Assembly: GCF_015831345.1 (NCBI RefSeq)
Contig: NZ_JADWYS010000001.1
Coordinates: 1 to 64,000, forward strand
DNA from: Caenimonas aquaedulcis
GTDB lineage: Bacteria; Pseudomonadota; Gammaproteobacteria; Burkholderiales; Burkholderiaceae_C
Reading direction: 5' to 3'
DNA length: 64,000 nt
Shown here: positions 33,275 to 41,345 of the stretch, piece after piece
How positions within the stretch are numbered: the stretch's first letter is position 1
How the letters are laid out: each line of letters opens with the position of its first letter
Made by a program: the position numbers and the translations under genes
Notes under the pieces: generated by a model
Seen by the model: the letters and a program-made list of their open reading frames with translations, nothing else
Told to the model about the DNA's origin: nothing
Databases searched by the model: none

Positions 33275-34255
33275 ATGAAAACTTCCCGCCGCAAGATCCT
33301 GCTGGCAGCCGCCTCGTGCGCGGCGCTGCTGCCGCAGCTGGCGACCGCGCAAGCGGCCTGGCCCGACAAACCCGTGCGCGTCATCGTGCCCTGGGCGCCG
33401 GGCGGCATCACCGACATCCTGGCGAGGCTGGTGGCGCAGAAGCTGTCCGACAAGTTCGGCCAGCAATTCATCATCGACAACAAGGCGGGGGCGGGCGGCA
33501 ACATCGGGGCCGAGATGGTCGCGAAGGCCGCGCCCGACGGCTACACGCTGCTGCTCACCAACCCCGGCGCGTTCGCGACGAACCAGTACCTGTACAACGA
33601 CATGCGCTACAAGCCGTCGGACTTCGCGCCCATCATCGTGCTCGCGAAGTTCCCGAACGCGCTGATCGTGAACAAGGACCTGCCGGTGAAGACCGCGCAG
33701 GAGTTCATCGAGTACGCGAAGAAGCACCCGACCACGCTGAACGGCGGTTCGTCGGGCGCGGGCAGCTCGGGCCATCTGTCGCTGGAGATGTTCAAGTCGA
33801 TGACGGGCGTGCAGATCCAGAACGTTTTCTACAAGGGCGCGGCGCCGACCAAGCTCGACCTCGCGGCGGGGCGCATCCAGGTCGTGCTGGACAACGTGCC
33901 GGGGTACCTGAGCGAGTTGCAGGGTGGCAGCGTGAAGATGCTGGCCGTCGGGACGAAGACACGCCTTTCGACTTATCCGGATGTGCCGACGCTGGATGAG
34001 GTGGGCGTGAAGGGCTACGAGTCGTCCGTCTGGTATGCGATGGCCGCGCCCAAGGGCACGCCGGCTTCCATTGTTCAGCGCGTCAATGCGGCGGCGCAGG
34101 CTGCGCTGGATTCGCCGGACGTGCAGGAGAAGCTGAAGCCGCTGCAGGGGATTGCCGTGGGTGGATCGCCGGACGATGCGGGCAAGTTCTTCGCGGAAGA
34201 GTCGCAGCGGTGGAAGGGGATCATCGAGAAGAGCGGGGCTAAGGTGGAGCAGTGA
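33275..34255 (+). CDS. TctC/Bug-family solute receptor (7 of 8)
   Basis: A 326-residue TctC-type receptor with signal peptide MKTSRRKILLAAASCAALLP (cleavage near TAQA) and the loop PWAPGGITDILAR. A Shine-Dalgarno GGAGA lies about 7 bases before the ATG. It follows selenoprotein B by 32 bases on the same strand, so the two are probably co-transcribed; this is the clearest link between a UGSC selenoprotein and a particular imported substrate. Confidence 0.93.
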   Translation: MKTSRRKILLAAASCAALLPQLATAQAAWPDKPVRVIVPWAPGGITDILARLVAQKLSDKFGQQFIIDNKAGAGGNIGAEMVAKAAPDGYTLLLTNPGAFATNQYLYNDMRYKPSDFAPIIVLAKFPNALIVNKDLPVKTAQEFIEYAKKHPTTLNGGSSGAGSSGHLSLEMFKSMTGVQIQNVFYKGAAPTKLDLAAGRIQVVLDNVPGYLSELQGGSVKMLAVGTKTRLSTYPDVPTLDEVGVKGYESSVWYAMAAPKGTPASIVQRVNAAAQAALDSPDVQEKLKPLQGIAVGGSPDDAGKFFAEESQRWKGIIEKSGAKVEQ

Positions 34256-34269
34256 CTTGCCTTGAATTT

Positions 34270-34402
34270 TTGAACGCAGAGGACGCAAAGGTTACGCAGA
34301 GGACGCAGAGGAAATTCCAGAAGGAAGACAAAGAAAAATTCTCAATTGGATTCGGTATTCCTCTGCGCCCTCTGCGTACCCTTTGCGCTCTCTACGTTCG
34401 AA
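34270..34402. repeat. long palindromic repeat, copy 3 (TTGAACGCAGAGG subtype)
   Basis: About 133 bases between convergent genes (tctC and a short-chain dehydrogenase). Left arm TTGAACGCAGAGGACGCAAA..., right arm ends with a diverged complement (CTACGTTCGAA). The arms match copy 2 more closely than copy 1. It may serve as a transcription stop for both genes. Confidence 0.85.
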
Positions 34403-34429
34403 GATCCCCAAGCGCGTCCCAGTCCCGCA

Positions 34430-35212
34430 TCAGCGCCTGAATATCCCCGCAGCCGCCCCACTGTCCAGCAGCAGGTTGATTCCCGTGATCGATCGGGCGG
34501 CAGGCGATGCCAGGAACACCGCGGTGTTCGCGAAGTCTTCCGGCGTCGGCAGCCAGCCCAATGGCATCGACGCCGCCGCATCGCGCACCGCCTGGTCGAC
34601 ATCTTTCGATCCCAGGAACTCGAACTGCCCGCGCAGGAAGGGCGTGTCCGTCGAGGCCGGTGCGATCGCGTTCACACGCACGCCCAGCGGCGCGTACTCC
34701 AGCGCCAGGGCCTTCGTGAGGCCGACGATCGCATGCTTGGTCGTCGTGTAGATGCTCCGCTGCGCGCGGGCCGTGACGCTCTGCAGGGAACTGGTGAAGA
34801 TCAGGCTCGCCTGCCTGCTCTTCACCAGGCTGCGCAACGCGGCCTGCGCCGAATAGATCGTGCCCAGCACGTTCACGTCCACGATGCGCTTGATGAAGGC
34901 CGGGTCCGACTCGTGGAACACGCCCGCGAAACCCAGGCCCGCGTGGGCGCAGAACACGTCGATGGGTGCGCCGAAGAAGGCCTCCGCGCGGGCGACGAGG
35001 GCGTCGCATGCCGCGGGCTCGGCGATGTCGCAGGTCACGCCGATCGCGCGTTGGCCCGTCGGGTCGATCTCGCGCGCGCAGGCATTGGCGGCGTCGCCGT
35101 CGATATCGGCCACGACCACCCGAGCGCCTTCCGCCACGAAGCGTTTCGCCGCCGCCGCGCCCAGGCCGCGCGCGGCGCCCGTCACGACGGTGTTGTAGCC
35201 CTCGAGCTGCAT
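34430..35212 (-). CDS. short-chain dehydrogenase/reductase
   Basis: A 260-residue classical SDR. The cofactor motif is TGAARGLG (residues 11-18), with Asp in VVADID suggesting NAD preference; the catalytic set is Ser in TSSLQS and Tyr/Lys in YTTTK. The usual NNAG reads CAHAG. It is the second gene of a two-gene minus-strand operon, 7 bases after another SDR, and both are probably oxidoreductases of hydroxy or keto intermediates. The start at 35212 (MQLEGYNTVV) was chosen over an upstream start 8 codons earlier that would run into the neighbour. Confidence 0.9.
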   Translation of the reverse strand: MQLEGYNTVVTGAARGLGAAAAKRFVAEGARVVVADIDGDAANACAREIDPTGQRAIGVTCDIAEPAACDALVARAEAFFGAPIDVFCAHAGLGFAGVFHESDPAFIKRIVDVNVLGTIYSAQAALRSLVKSRQASLIFTSSLQSVTARAQRSIYTTTKHAIVGLTKALALEYAPLGVRVNAIAPASTDTPFLRGQFEFLGSKDVDQAVRDAAASMPLGWLPTPEDFANTAVFLASPAARSITGINLLLDSGAAAGIFRR

Positions 35213-35219
35213 GAGGCGC

Positions 35220-35999
35220 TCAGGCGGTCTTGCCACCGTCGACCAGCAGTGACGCGCCGTTCACGTACGAGGCTTCGTGCGACAGCAGGAACAGCGCGAC
35301 GTTGGCGACTTCTTCCGGGCGGGCCGCGCGGCCCATCGGGTTGCCCGATGAGCGGATGCGCTTGAGCTCGTTCAGGTCCTTGCCGTGCGTCTCGGTTTCG
35401 TCGGGACGGGACACCAATGTGTCGAGCATGGGCGTGTCGGTCGTGCCGGGGCAGACCACGTTCACGCGGATGTTGTCGGGGCCGTAGCGCTTGGCCAGGG
35501 ACCGCGCCAGGCCGATCACGCCCCACTTGGCGACCGAATAGAGCGGGCTGAAGGGCGAGCCGATCACGCCCGACGTGGATGAGGTGAAGAGCATGCTGCC
35601 GCCGCCGCCGTCGCGCATGAGGGGAATGGCCTCGATCGCGCTCGCCAATGCCGCGCGAACGTTCAGGTTCATCGCGACGTCGAATTCCTTCAGGTCCAGC
35701 CCTTCGACGCGCGAGACCGAGGGGTGGCCGGCATGCGCCCAGAGGAAGTCGAGCCTGCCGAAGCGCTTGTGCGTCTCGTGCACCAGGCCGCGCGCGAAGT
35801 CCTCTTCCATGAGGTTGCCGGCCAGCGCAAAGGCCTGGCCGCCCGCGGCCTTGATCGTGTCGGCGACTTCCTTCGCCTTCGCCTCGTCGAGGTCCACCAC
35901 CGCGACGGCCGCGCCCTCGGCAGCGAAGCGGATGGCGCCCGCCCGGCCCATGCCGGAAGCCCCGGCGGTGACGATCCCGAACCTGTCGGCCATGCGCAT
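35220..35999 (-). CDS. short-chain dehydrogenase/reductase
   Basis: A 259-residue SDR with cofactor motif TAGASGMGR, Asp in VVDLDE for NAD preference, and catalytic Ser in SSTSGV plus YSVAK. NNAG is replaced by AHAG, as in its neighbour. The ATG at 35999 follows GAGGAG at good distance; an ATG two codons later is possible. It is the first gene of the SDR pair and is divergent from the flavoprotein at 36152; the shared gap contains a 16-base motif also found at 44045. Confidence 0.9.
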   Translation of the reverse strand: MRMADRFGIVTAGASGMGRAGAIRFAAEGAAVAVVDLDEAKAKEVADTIKAAGGQAFALAGNLMEEDFARGLVHETHKRFGRLDFLWAHAGHPSVSRVEGLDLKEFDVAMNLNVRAALASAIEAIPLMRDGGGGSMLFTSSTSGVIGSPFSPLYSVAKWGVIGLARSLAKRYGPDNIRVNVVCPGTTDTPMLDTLVSRPDETETHGKDLNELKRIRSSGNPMGRAARPEEVANVALFLLSHEASYVNGASLLVDGGKTA

Positions 36000-36066
36000 G
36001 CTTGTCTCCTCGATGAAAGTCAGGCAACTGTAGGTTTCGCGCGGGCGCGGCGAAAGCGCCCTTCAT

Positions 36067-36082
36067 CGAAGTCAGTTTTCGC
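36067..36082. promoter_or_regulatory. 16-base conserved motif, copy 1
   Basis: CGAAGTCAGTTTTCGC lies in the 152-base gap between the divergent SDR and flavoprotein genes. Its exact reverse complement occurs at 44045-44060 in another divergent gap. It has partial dyad symmetry (CGAA-N7-TTCG). An operator for the LysR regulator at 41346 is the simplest suggestion. Confidence 0.5.
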
Positions 36083-36151
36083 TTTTTGCGCGTCGCCCCG
36101 CCGGCGCGGCGGGGGCATGATCGCTGCATCTTGGGCATTTCGAGGCTAGGC

Positions 36152-37606
36152 ATGGAGCAGCGCAATTTCGATCTGGTGGTGGCGGGCTGCGGCGTCGCGG
36201 GCCTCTCCGCGGCCGTGGCGGCGGCGGAGGGCGGCGCGAAGGTCGCCGTGATCGAGCGTTCCACGCGCGAGGAGCGCGGCGGGCAGAGCCGTTACACCGA
36301 GGCCTACCTGCGCATGAAGAGCCTCACCGAAGTCACCGACGATTTCGAGACGCACCTGGCCGAGAACGGCTCGGGCGCGATCGACCCGGAGCTTGTGGAG
36401 GAGGCCGTGCATTCCCAACGCGGGGCGCTCGCGAAAGCGCTGAGCATTGCCGACCCGACCGTGATCGAGCGGCTCGCGACGAACGCCGGCCCCACGATCG
36501 CGTGGCTGCAGGGCATGGGCGTGCGCTTCGACTTCCTGCCCACGCAGTTCCTCACCAAGTCGCAGCCGCGCCTGCTGCCCGTGGGCGGTGGCGCCGCGCT
36601 GGTGGAAGGGCTCGCGGCACGCGCCGAACAACTCGGCGTCACCTTCTTCTACGAAACGACCGCAACGGCCCTGCAGCAGGACGACAGCGGTCGCGTGTCG
36701 GGCTTGAAGGTGCGCACGCGCAGCGCCGGCACCATGGTGCTCGGCGGCGACGTCGTACTCGCCTGCGGCGGCTTCGAAGGCAACATGGAGATGATGACGC
36801 GCTACATCGGTCCGCGCGCGGTGTACCTGCGGCCCGTGTGCAAGGGCGGCTACTACAACCGCGGCGAAGGCATCGCGATGGGCCTGGCCGCCGGTGCGGC
36901 GGGCTGCGGCGATTTCGGCAGCTACCACGCCGAGCCGGTCGACCCGCGTTCGGGCGTCGCCGAGCCGTCGATCTTCATCTTCCCCTACGGCATCCTGGTC
37001 AACCTCGACGGCAAGCGCTTCACCGACGAGGCGCCGGGCACGGTGGACGCGTACTACGAACGCGTGACGCGCCGCATCTACGAACAGCGCGACGGCACGG
37101 CGTGGGTGGTGCTCGACGCGCGGCACACCCGCATCCCCAACTACAAGCTCGGCATCCGCACGGACAAGCCGCCGGTTGCGGGCGATTCGCTGGCGCAGCT
37201 CGCACAGCGCATCGGCGTACCGGCGGATGCGCTCGAAGCGACGGTGCGCGAGTACAACGCGGCCTGCGGGCCCGGCGAGTGGAAGCCGCTGGAGCTCGAC
37301 GGCGTCGCCACGCGGGGGCTCGTCCCGCCCAAATCGAACTGGGCCATGCCGCTCACGGAAGGGCCGTACCACGCCTACCCGATCATCTCGTCCAACGTGT
37401 TCACCTTCGGCGGCCTGAAGATCGACGAGTCCGCGCGCGTGGTCGACGCGGACGGCGTGCCGATCCCCGGCCTGTATGCCGCGGGGGAGACGGCGGGCAT
37501 CTACTACCGCAACTACACCGGCGCGACCTCCGTGCTCAAGGGCCTCGTGTTCGGGCGCATCGCGGGAACGCACGCCTCGTCCACGCGGCAGGAAGCGGCC
37601 GCATGA
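36152..37606 (+). CDS. FAD-dependent dehydrogenase of the fumarate reductase/tricarballylate dehydrogenase family
   Basis: A 484-residue flavoprotein with FAD motif VVAGCGVAGLSAA (residues 10-22), GGQSRYTEA after the first strand, and C-terminal GLYAAGETAG plus NYTGATSVLKG. It is a paralogue of the protein at 16008-17498 but quite diverged. No signal peptide, so cytoplasmic. It begins a five-gene operon (flavoprotein, SDR, isochorismatase-fold, racemase-family, flavoprotein) and overlaps the SDR by 4 bases. It probably oxidises or reduces a C-C bond next to a carboxylate or ketone. Confidence 0.87.
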   Translation: MEQRNFDLVVAGCGVAGLSAAVAAAEGGAKVAVIERSTREERGGQSRYTEAYLRMKSLTEVTDDFETHLAENGSGAIDPELVEEAVHSQRGALAKALSIADPTVIERLATNAGPTIAWLQGMGVRFDFLPTQFLTKSQPRLLPVGGGAALVEGLAARAEQLGVTFFYETTATALQQDDSGRVSGLKVRTRSAGTMVLGGDVVLACGGFEGNMEMMTRYIGPRAVYLRPVCKGGYYNRGEGIAMGLAAGAAGCGDFGSYHAEPVDPRSGVAEPSIFIFPYGILVNLDGKRFTDEAPGTVDAYYERVTRRIYEQRDGTAWVVLDARHTRIPNYKLGIRTDKPPVAGDSLAQLAQRIGVPADALEATVREYNAACGPGEWKPLELDGVATRGLVPPKSNWAMPLTEGPYHAYPIISSNVFTFGGLKIDESARVVDADGVPIPGLYAAGETAGIYYRNYTGATSVLKGLVFGRIAGTHASSTRQEAAA

Positions 37607-38379
37607 GCGCGGGCGCGAACGACTGGGCCGGACGCATCGCACTCGTCACCGGCGGGCGCGGCGTCATCGGCAGCGCGATCATCGAGGCACTGCGTGCGCG
37701 CGGCGCGATCGCCGTGTGCGCGGACGCGGGCGGTGAACTCGACGCCGGCGGCGCGGACAAATCCGCGCTCTCCACCGGCACGCTGCGCCTGGACGTGACG
37801 AACCGCGATGCGGTCCTCGCGCTCGTCGCGCGCATCGAGAAAGTCCTCGGCCCGATCGACCTGCTCGTGAACGTCGCGGGCGTCGTCTCGTTCGGCAGCG
37901 CGCAGGATCTCGCGGAAGCCGAATGGGACCGCGTGATCGACATCAACCTCAAGGGCAGCTTCCTCGCCTGCCAGGCCGTGATGGCGGGCATGAAGCGCGC
38001 GGGGTTCGGCCGCATCATCAACATCGGCTCGGTGGTCGGCAAGAACGCCGGCAACGCGCGGCCCTGGATCGACAGCGCCGAGCAGCTGCGCGCGGGCAAC
38101 GTGGCCTATGGCGTTTCCAAGGCGGGCATCCATGCCATGACGGGGTTCCTCGCCAAGGAACTCGCGTCCCACGGCATCACCGTCAACGCCATCGCGCCGG
38201 GCCCGATCGCCACGCCGATGACCACCAGCTTTCCCGCGCAGCTCAAGGCGCTGATCCCCGCCGGGCGCATGGGCGCGGCGGCGGACATCGTGCACGCGGC
38301 GCTTTTCCTCGGCTCGCGCGAAGCCTCCTTCATCACCGGCGAGATTCTCGACGTCAACGGCGGCATGCTGTGCGACTGA
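37603..38379 (+). CDS. short-chain dehydrogenase/reductase
   Basis: A 258-residue SDR with TGGRGVIG (residues 16-23), NVAG (the NNAG equivalent), Ser in NIGSVVG and YGVSK. Asp in VCADAG may favour NAD. The ATG overlaps the upstream flavoprotein stop. It is followed after 45 bases by the isochorismatase-fold gene. Substrate unknown. Confidence 0.9.
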   Translation: MSAGANDWAGRIALVTGGRGVIGSAIIEALRARGAIAVCADAGGELDAGGADKSALSTGTLRLDVTNRDAVLALVARIEKVLGPIDLLVNVAGVVSFGSAQDLAEAEWDRVIDINLKGSFLACQAVMAGMKRAGFGRIINIGSVVGKNAGNARPWIDSAEQLRAGNVAYGVSKAGIHAMTGFLAKELASHGITVNAIAPGPIATPMTTSFPAQLKALIPAGRMGAAADIVHAALFLGSREASFITGEILDVNGGMLCD

Positions 38380-38424
38380 GCGCTTTCCTTTCCCCTTTTC
38401 CCACTCCCTGACCTGGACCCCACC

Positions 38425-39006
38425 GTGAAATCCATCTATCTCATCCTCGACATGCAAAACGACCTGGTGCACGCGGACGGCCCCAACGGTAAATCGCCCA
38501 TGGGCGAACAGGTGCGCGCGCGCCGCATCCTCGAGAACACCGCGGTGGCGCTGAAGAAGGCCCGCGACGCCGGCATCGCGGTGGGCTTCGTGCGCGTCGG
38601 CTTCTCGCAAGGCTACCCGGAGTGCCCGAAAAATTCGCCGGTGTTCTCCGGCGCGCCCAAGGCGGGCATGTTCCAGCTCGGCAAGTTCGGCACCGAAATC
38701 CATCCCTCGCTCGAGCAGCGCACGGGAGACGTGCAGGTGACCAAGCACCGCGTGAGCCCGTTCTACTCGACGACCCTCATGGCGCAATTGAGCGCGCAGG
38801 GCATCGAGCGCATCTACTGCTCGGGCGTCTCCACGCAGGCGGTGGTGCAGGCCACGGTGCGCGACGGCCATGACCGCGATTTCGAGATGGTGGTGCTGGA
38901 GGATTGCTGCGCCGCGCACAGCGAGCAGGAGCACGCCAACTCCATGGGCAGCCTCGCGCGTTTCTGCAAGGTGACGACCAGCGCGGCCGTCGACTTCGCC
39001 GCCTGA
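38425..39006 (+). CDS. isochorismatase-fold protein lacking the catalytic cysteine
   Basis: A 193-residue isochorismatase-like hydrolase fold. Asp9 (LILDMQND) and Lys107 (VTKHR) of the usual catalytic triad are present, but the nucleophile motif GVxTxxCV reads GVSTQAVV (residues 134-141), with Val at the Cys position. It therefore cannot be a standard nicotinamidase- or carbamoylase-type cysteine hydrolase; true isochorismatases also lack this Cys, so an isochorismatase-like water-mediated reaction or a non-catalytic role is possible. It is in an operon with SDR, racemase-family and flavoprotein genes. Confidence 0.85.
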   Translation: MKSIYLILDMQNDLVHADGPNGKSPMGEQVRARRILENTAVALKKARDAGIAVGFVRVGFSQGYPECPKNSPVFSGAPKAGMFQLGKFGTEIHPSLEQRTGDVQVTKHRVSPFYSTTLMAQLSAQGIERIYCSGVSTQAVVQATVRDGHDRDFEMVVLEDCCAAHSEQEHANSMGSLARFCKVTTSAAVDFAA

Positions 39007-39029
39007 TGGCGGCTGCGAGGGAGCGCAAC

Positions 39030-39836
39030 ATGGCGATGAAAATCTGGCACCAGAGCTTCACGGTGCTGTCGGACCTCGGCGCGTACGACGACGCGCTGAA
39101 GGCGCACTTCAAGCGGGTCGCGCGGCCCGACACGGAGATCGTGATGCACGGCATGAAGCCGGGCACCTATCGCACGAACTATCCCGGCATCGACATCCGG
39201 TACGCCGGTTTGCAGCACCTGCATGCGACGCAGTTCATCCAGGCCGGCCTGGACGCGGAGCGCGAGGGCTTCGACGCGTACGCCATCAGCACACTGCCCG
39301 ATCCGGCGCTGCGCGAGACGCGCAGCATGTTGCGCATCCCGGTGGTGGGCTACGGCGAGTCGGCGATGCTCTCTTCCTGCCTGCTCGGATCGAAGTTCGC
39401 GGTGATGGTGTTCATCAGCGAGCTCACCGACCTCATCGCAGCCAATGCCGAGAAGTACGGACTGGCGGGCCGCTTCGCGGGCGTGACCGACGTGGGCTTC
39501 CGTTTCAACGACGTGCTGGAGGCGTTCTCGTCTCCCGGCCCGCTGATCGACCGCTTCCGCGAAGCCGCGCGCAAGCGCATCGCCGCGGGCGCCGAGGTGC
39601 TGATCCCCGGCGAGGCGCCGCTGTGCGTGCTGCTCATGAGCCAGGGCGTCTCCAGCGTGGACGGCGTGCCGGTGCTCGATTCGCTGTCGTGCTGGGTCAA
39701 GCATGCCGAGATGCTGGTGGACCTGAAGCGCCAGAGCGGCGTCGAGCGCTGCCAGCGGGGCTACTTCAACGAGCCGCCGCCGCGTGAACGCATCGACGAG
39801 CTGATGGCGTTCTACGGCCGGGGGAGCGCCGCATGA
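39030..39836 (+). CDS. aspartate/glutamate racemase superfamily protein lacking the usual cysteines
   Basis: A 268-residue relative of the protein at 28362 (shared MKIWHQSFT start, HGMKPGTY and DPALR). The position of the first catalytic Cys reads YAISTLPDP, and the second half-site reads LIPGEAPLCVL, so the canonical Cys pair is missing. I chose the ATG at 39030 because GAGGGAG ends 6 bases before it; an ATG at 39006 overlapping the previous stop is the alternative. It overlaps the next flavoprotein by 4 bases. Function is uncertain: an isomerase or lyase on a carboxylate substrate is the best guess. Confidence 0.8.
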   Translation: MAMKIWHQSFTVLSDLGAYDDALKAHFKRVARPDTEIVMHGMKPGTYRTNYPGIDIRYAGLQHLHATQFIQAGLDAEREGFDAYAISTLPDPALRETRSMLRIPVVGYGESAMLSSCLLGSKFAVMVFISELTDLIAANAEKYGLAGRFAGVTDVGFRFNDVLEAFSSPGPLIDRFREAARKRIAAGAEVLIPGEAPLCVLLMSQGVSSVDGVPVLDSLSCWVKHAEMLVDLKRQSGVERCQRGYFNEPPPRERIDELMAFYGRGSAA

Positions 39837-41206
39837 AGACGGTGCGATGCGGCTTGCTGGTGATCGGTGGCGGCGCCGCGGGCTTCGCGGCCGCGCTGGA
39901 AGCGGCGACGGCGGGCGTCTCGGTGCTCGTGCTGGAGAAGACGGGCGCCATCGGCGGATCGTCGGCGATGAGCGGCGGCTGCCTCGCCTTCGCGGGTACG
40001 GACTTGCAGAAAAAGGAGGGCGTGGAGGACTCCGGCGAGTTGCTGCGCCGCGACCTGATCGAAGTCGGCAAGGAAGACAACGACCCTGCCGTCGTGGACA
40101 CCTATGTGCGCCACCAGCTGGATACTTACCACTGGCTGCGGGGCCTGGGCTTGCAGTTCAGCCCGTCGCTGGAAGCATCGTCCGGCCAGTCGGTGCCGCG
40201 CGTGCACACCGTCGACCCGGCGGACATGGTGCGCCTGCTGGCCGCCAAGGCCACCGCCACGGATCGCGTGCAGGTGCACATGAACACGCGCGCGCTGCGG
40301 CTCGTGCGCAAGGATGAGACGTCTCCCGTCACCGGCGTGATCGCGCAGGGACCCGAGGGCGAATTCACCATCGAATCCGAACATGGCGTGCTGCTCGCGA
40401 GCGGCGGCTTCTGCCGCAACGCCGAGCTCGTCCATCGCTTCGCGCCGCACTACGCGGAAGCGGTGTTCGTCGGTGGCGAAGGCAACGTCGGCGACGGCTT
40501 GCTGATGGCGTGGAAGCTGGGGGCCGACATGCGCGACATGGCGTACATCAAGGGCACTTTCGGCAAGCACCCGACCGACACGCACAACAACCACAGCTGC
40601 CTCGCGGTGTACAAGGGCGCGATTGCGGTGAACCAGGACGGCAAGCGCTTCGTCGACGAGTCGATCTCGTACAAGCTGCTGGGCGACGCCGTCATGAGCC
40701 AGCCGTACCACACGGGCTACCAGATCTTCGACGAGCCGATCTTCCAGAGCGGCGACGACCGCGTGCGCATCCTCGACTTCGGCCGCCGCATGGAAGAGGG
40801 ATTGATCTTCAAGGCGGACACGCTGGAAGCGCTGGCGCGCCAGATCGAGGTGCCGTACGAGACCCTGAAGGCGACGGTCGATCGGTACAACGCGTTCGTC
40901 GATGCAGGCGAGGACGAAGAATTCGGCCGCGCGGCGCTGGTCCACCAGCACGGCGCGCTGGTGCGCATCGAGCAGGGACCGTTCTATGCGTACCCGTCGA
41001 CGGCGGCGGTGTTCGGCACGTATTGCGGGTTGCGGATCGATGCCGACATGAAGGTGATCGATGTCTTCGGCGATGCGATCGAAGGCTTGTACGCCGCCGG
41101 TGAAGTGGTGGGCGGTTTCCACGGCGGGGCGTACATGACGGGGTCGGCGCTGGGGAAGGCTGTTGTGTTCGGGCGGGTGGCTGCGCGGACGGCTATGGCG
41201 TCTTAG
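39833..41206 (+). CDS. FAD-dependent oxidoreductase, fumarate reductase flavoprotein family
   Basis: A 457-residue flavoprotein with the FAD motif VIGGGAAGFAAAL (residues 10-22), Glu35 in VLEK, GGSSAMSGG, and C-terminal GLYAAGEVVGG. It belongs to the soluble fumarate reductase/3-ketosteroid dehydrogenase type. It lacks a signal peptide or haem motif, so another electron carrier, perhaps the ETF encoded at 42351-43999, could be its partner. It is the last gene of the five-gene operon; a palindromic repeat follows. Confidence 0.87.
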   Translation: MKTVRCGLLVIGGGAAGFAAALEAATAGVSVLVLEKTGAIGGSSAMSGGCLAFAGTDLQKKEGVEDSGELLRRDLIEVGKEDNDPAVVDTYVRHQLDTYHWLRGLGLQFSPSLEASSGQSVPRVHTVDPADMVRLLAAKATATDRVQVHMNTRALRLVRKDETSPVTGVIAQGPEGEFTIESEHGVLLASGGFCRNAELVHRFAPHYAEAVFVGGEGNVGDGLLMAWKLGADMRDMAYIKGTFGKHPTDTHNNHSCLAVYKGAIAVNQDGKRFVDESISYKLLGDAVMSQPYHTGYQIFDEPIFQSGDDRVRILDFGRRMEEGLIFKADTLEALARQIEVPYETLKATVDRYNAFVDAGEDEEFGRAALVHQHGALVRIEQGPFYAYPSTAAVFGTYCGLRIDADMKVIDVFGDAIEGLYAAGEVVGGFHGGAYMTGSALGKAVVFGRVAARTAMAS

Positions 41207-41223
41207 TGCGGCTGGTTTTTTTT

Positions 41224-41330
41224 GGACGCAGAATTCGCAGAGGTTACGCAGAAGGAAGACAAGAAAAAACCAAAATGCATTTGGTATTTTCTTGTCTTCC
41301 TTCTGCGTAGTTTCTGCGAATTCTGCGTCC
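41224..41330. repeat. long palindromic repeat, copy 4 (GGACGCAGAATTC subtype)
   Basis: About 107 bases between convergent genes. The arms (GGACGCAGAATTCGCAGAGG... and ...TCTGCGAATTCTGCGTCC) are nearly perfect complements through GAAGGAAGACAAGAAAA, so the transcript would fold as one very long hairpin. Confidence 0.87.
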
Positions 41331-41345
41331 GGTATTCAAAAGACC

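Noticed and set aside
38425..39006. Third selenoprotein, with Sec replacing the missing Cys of the isochorismatase-fold protein
   Set aside because: The position is an ordinary Val codon; there is no in-frame UGA. No other gene in the window showed an in-frame UGA with conserved sequence beyond it.
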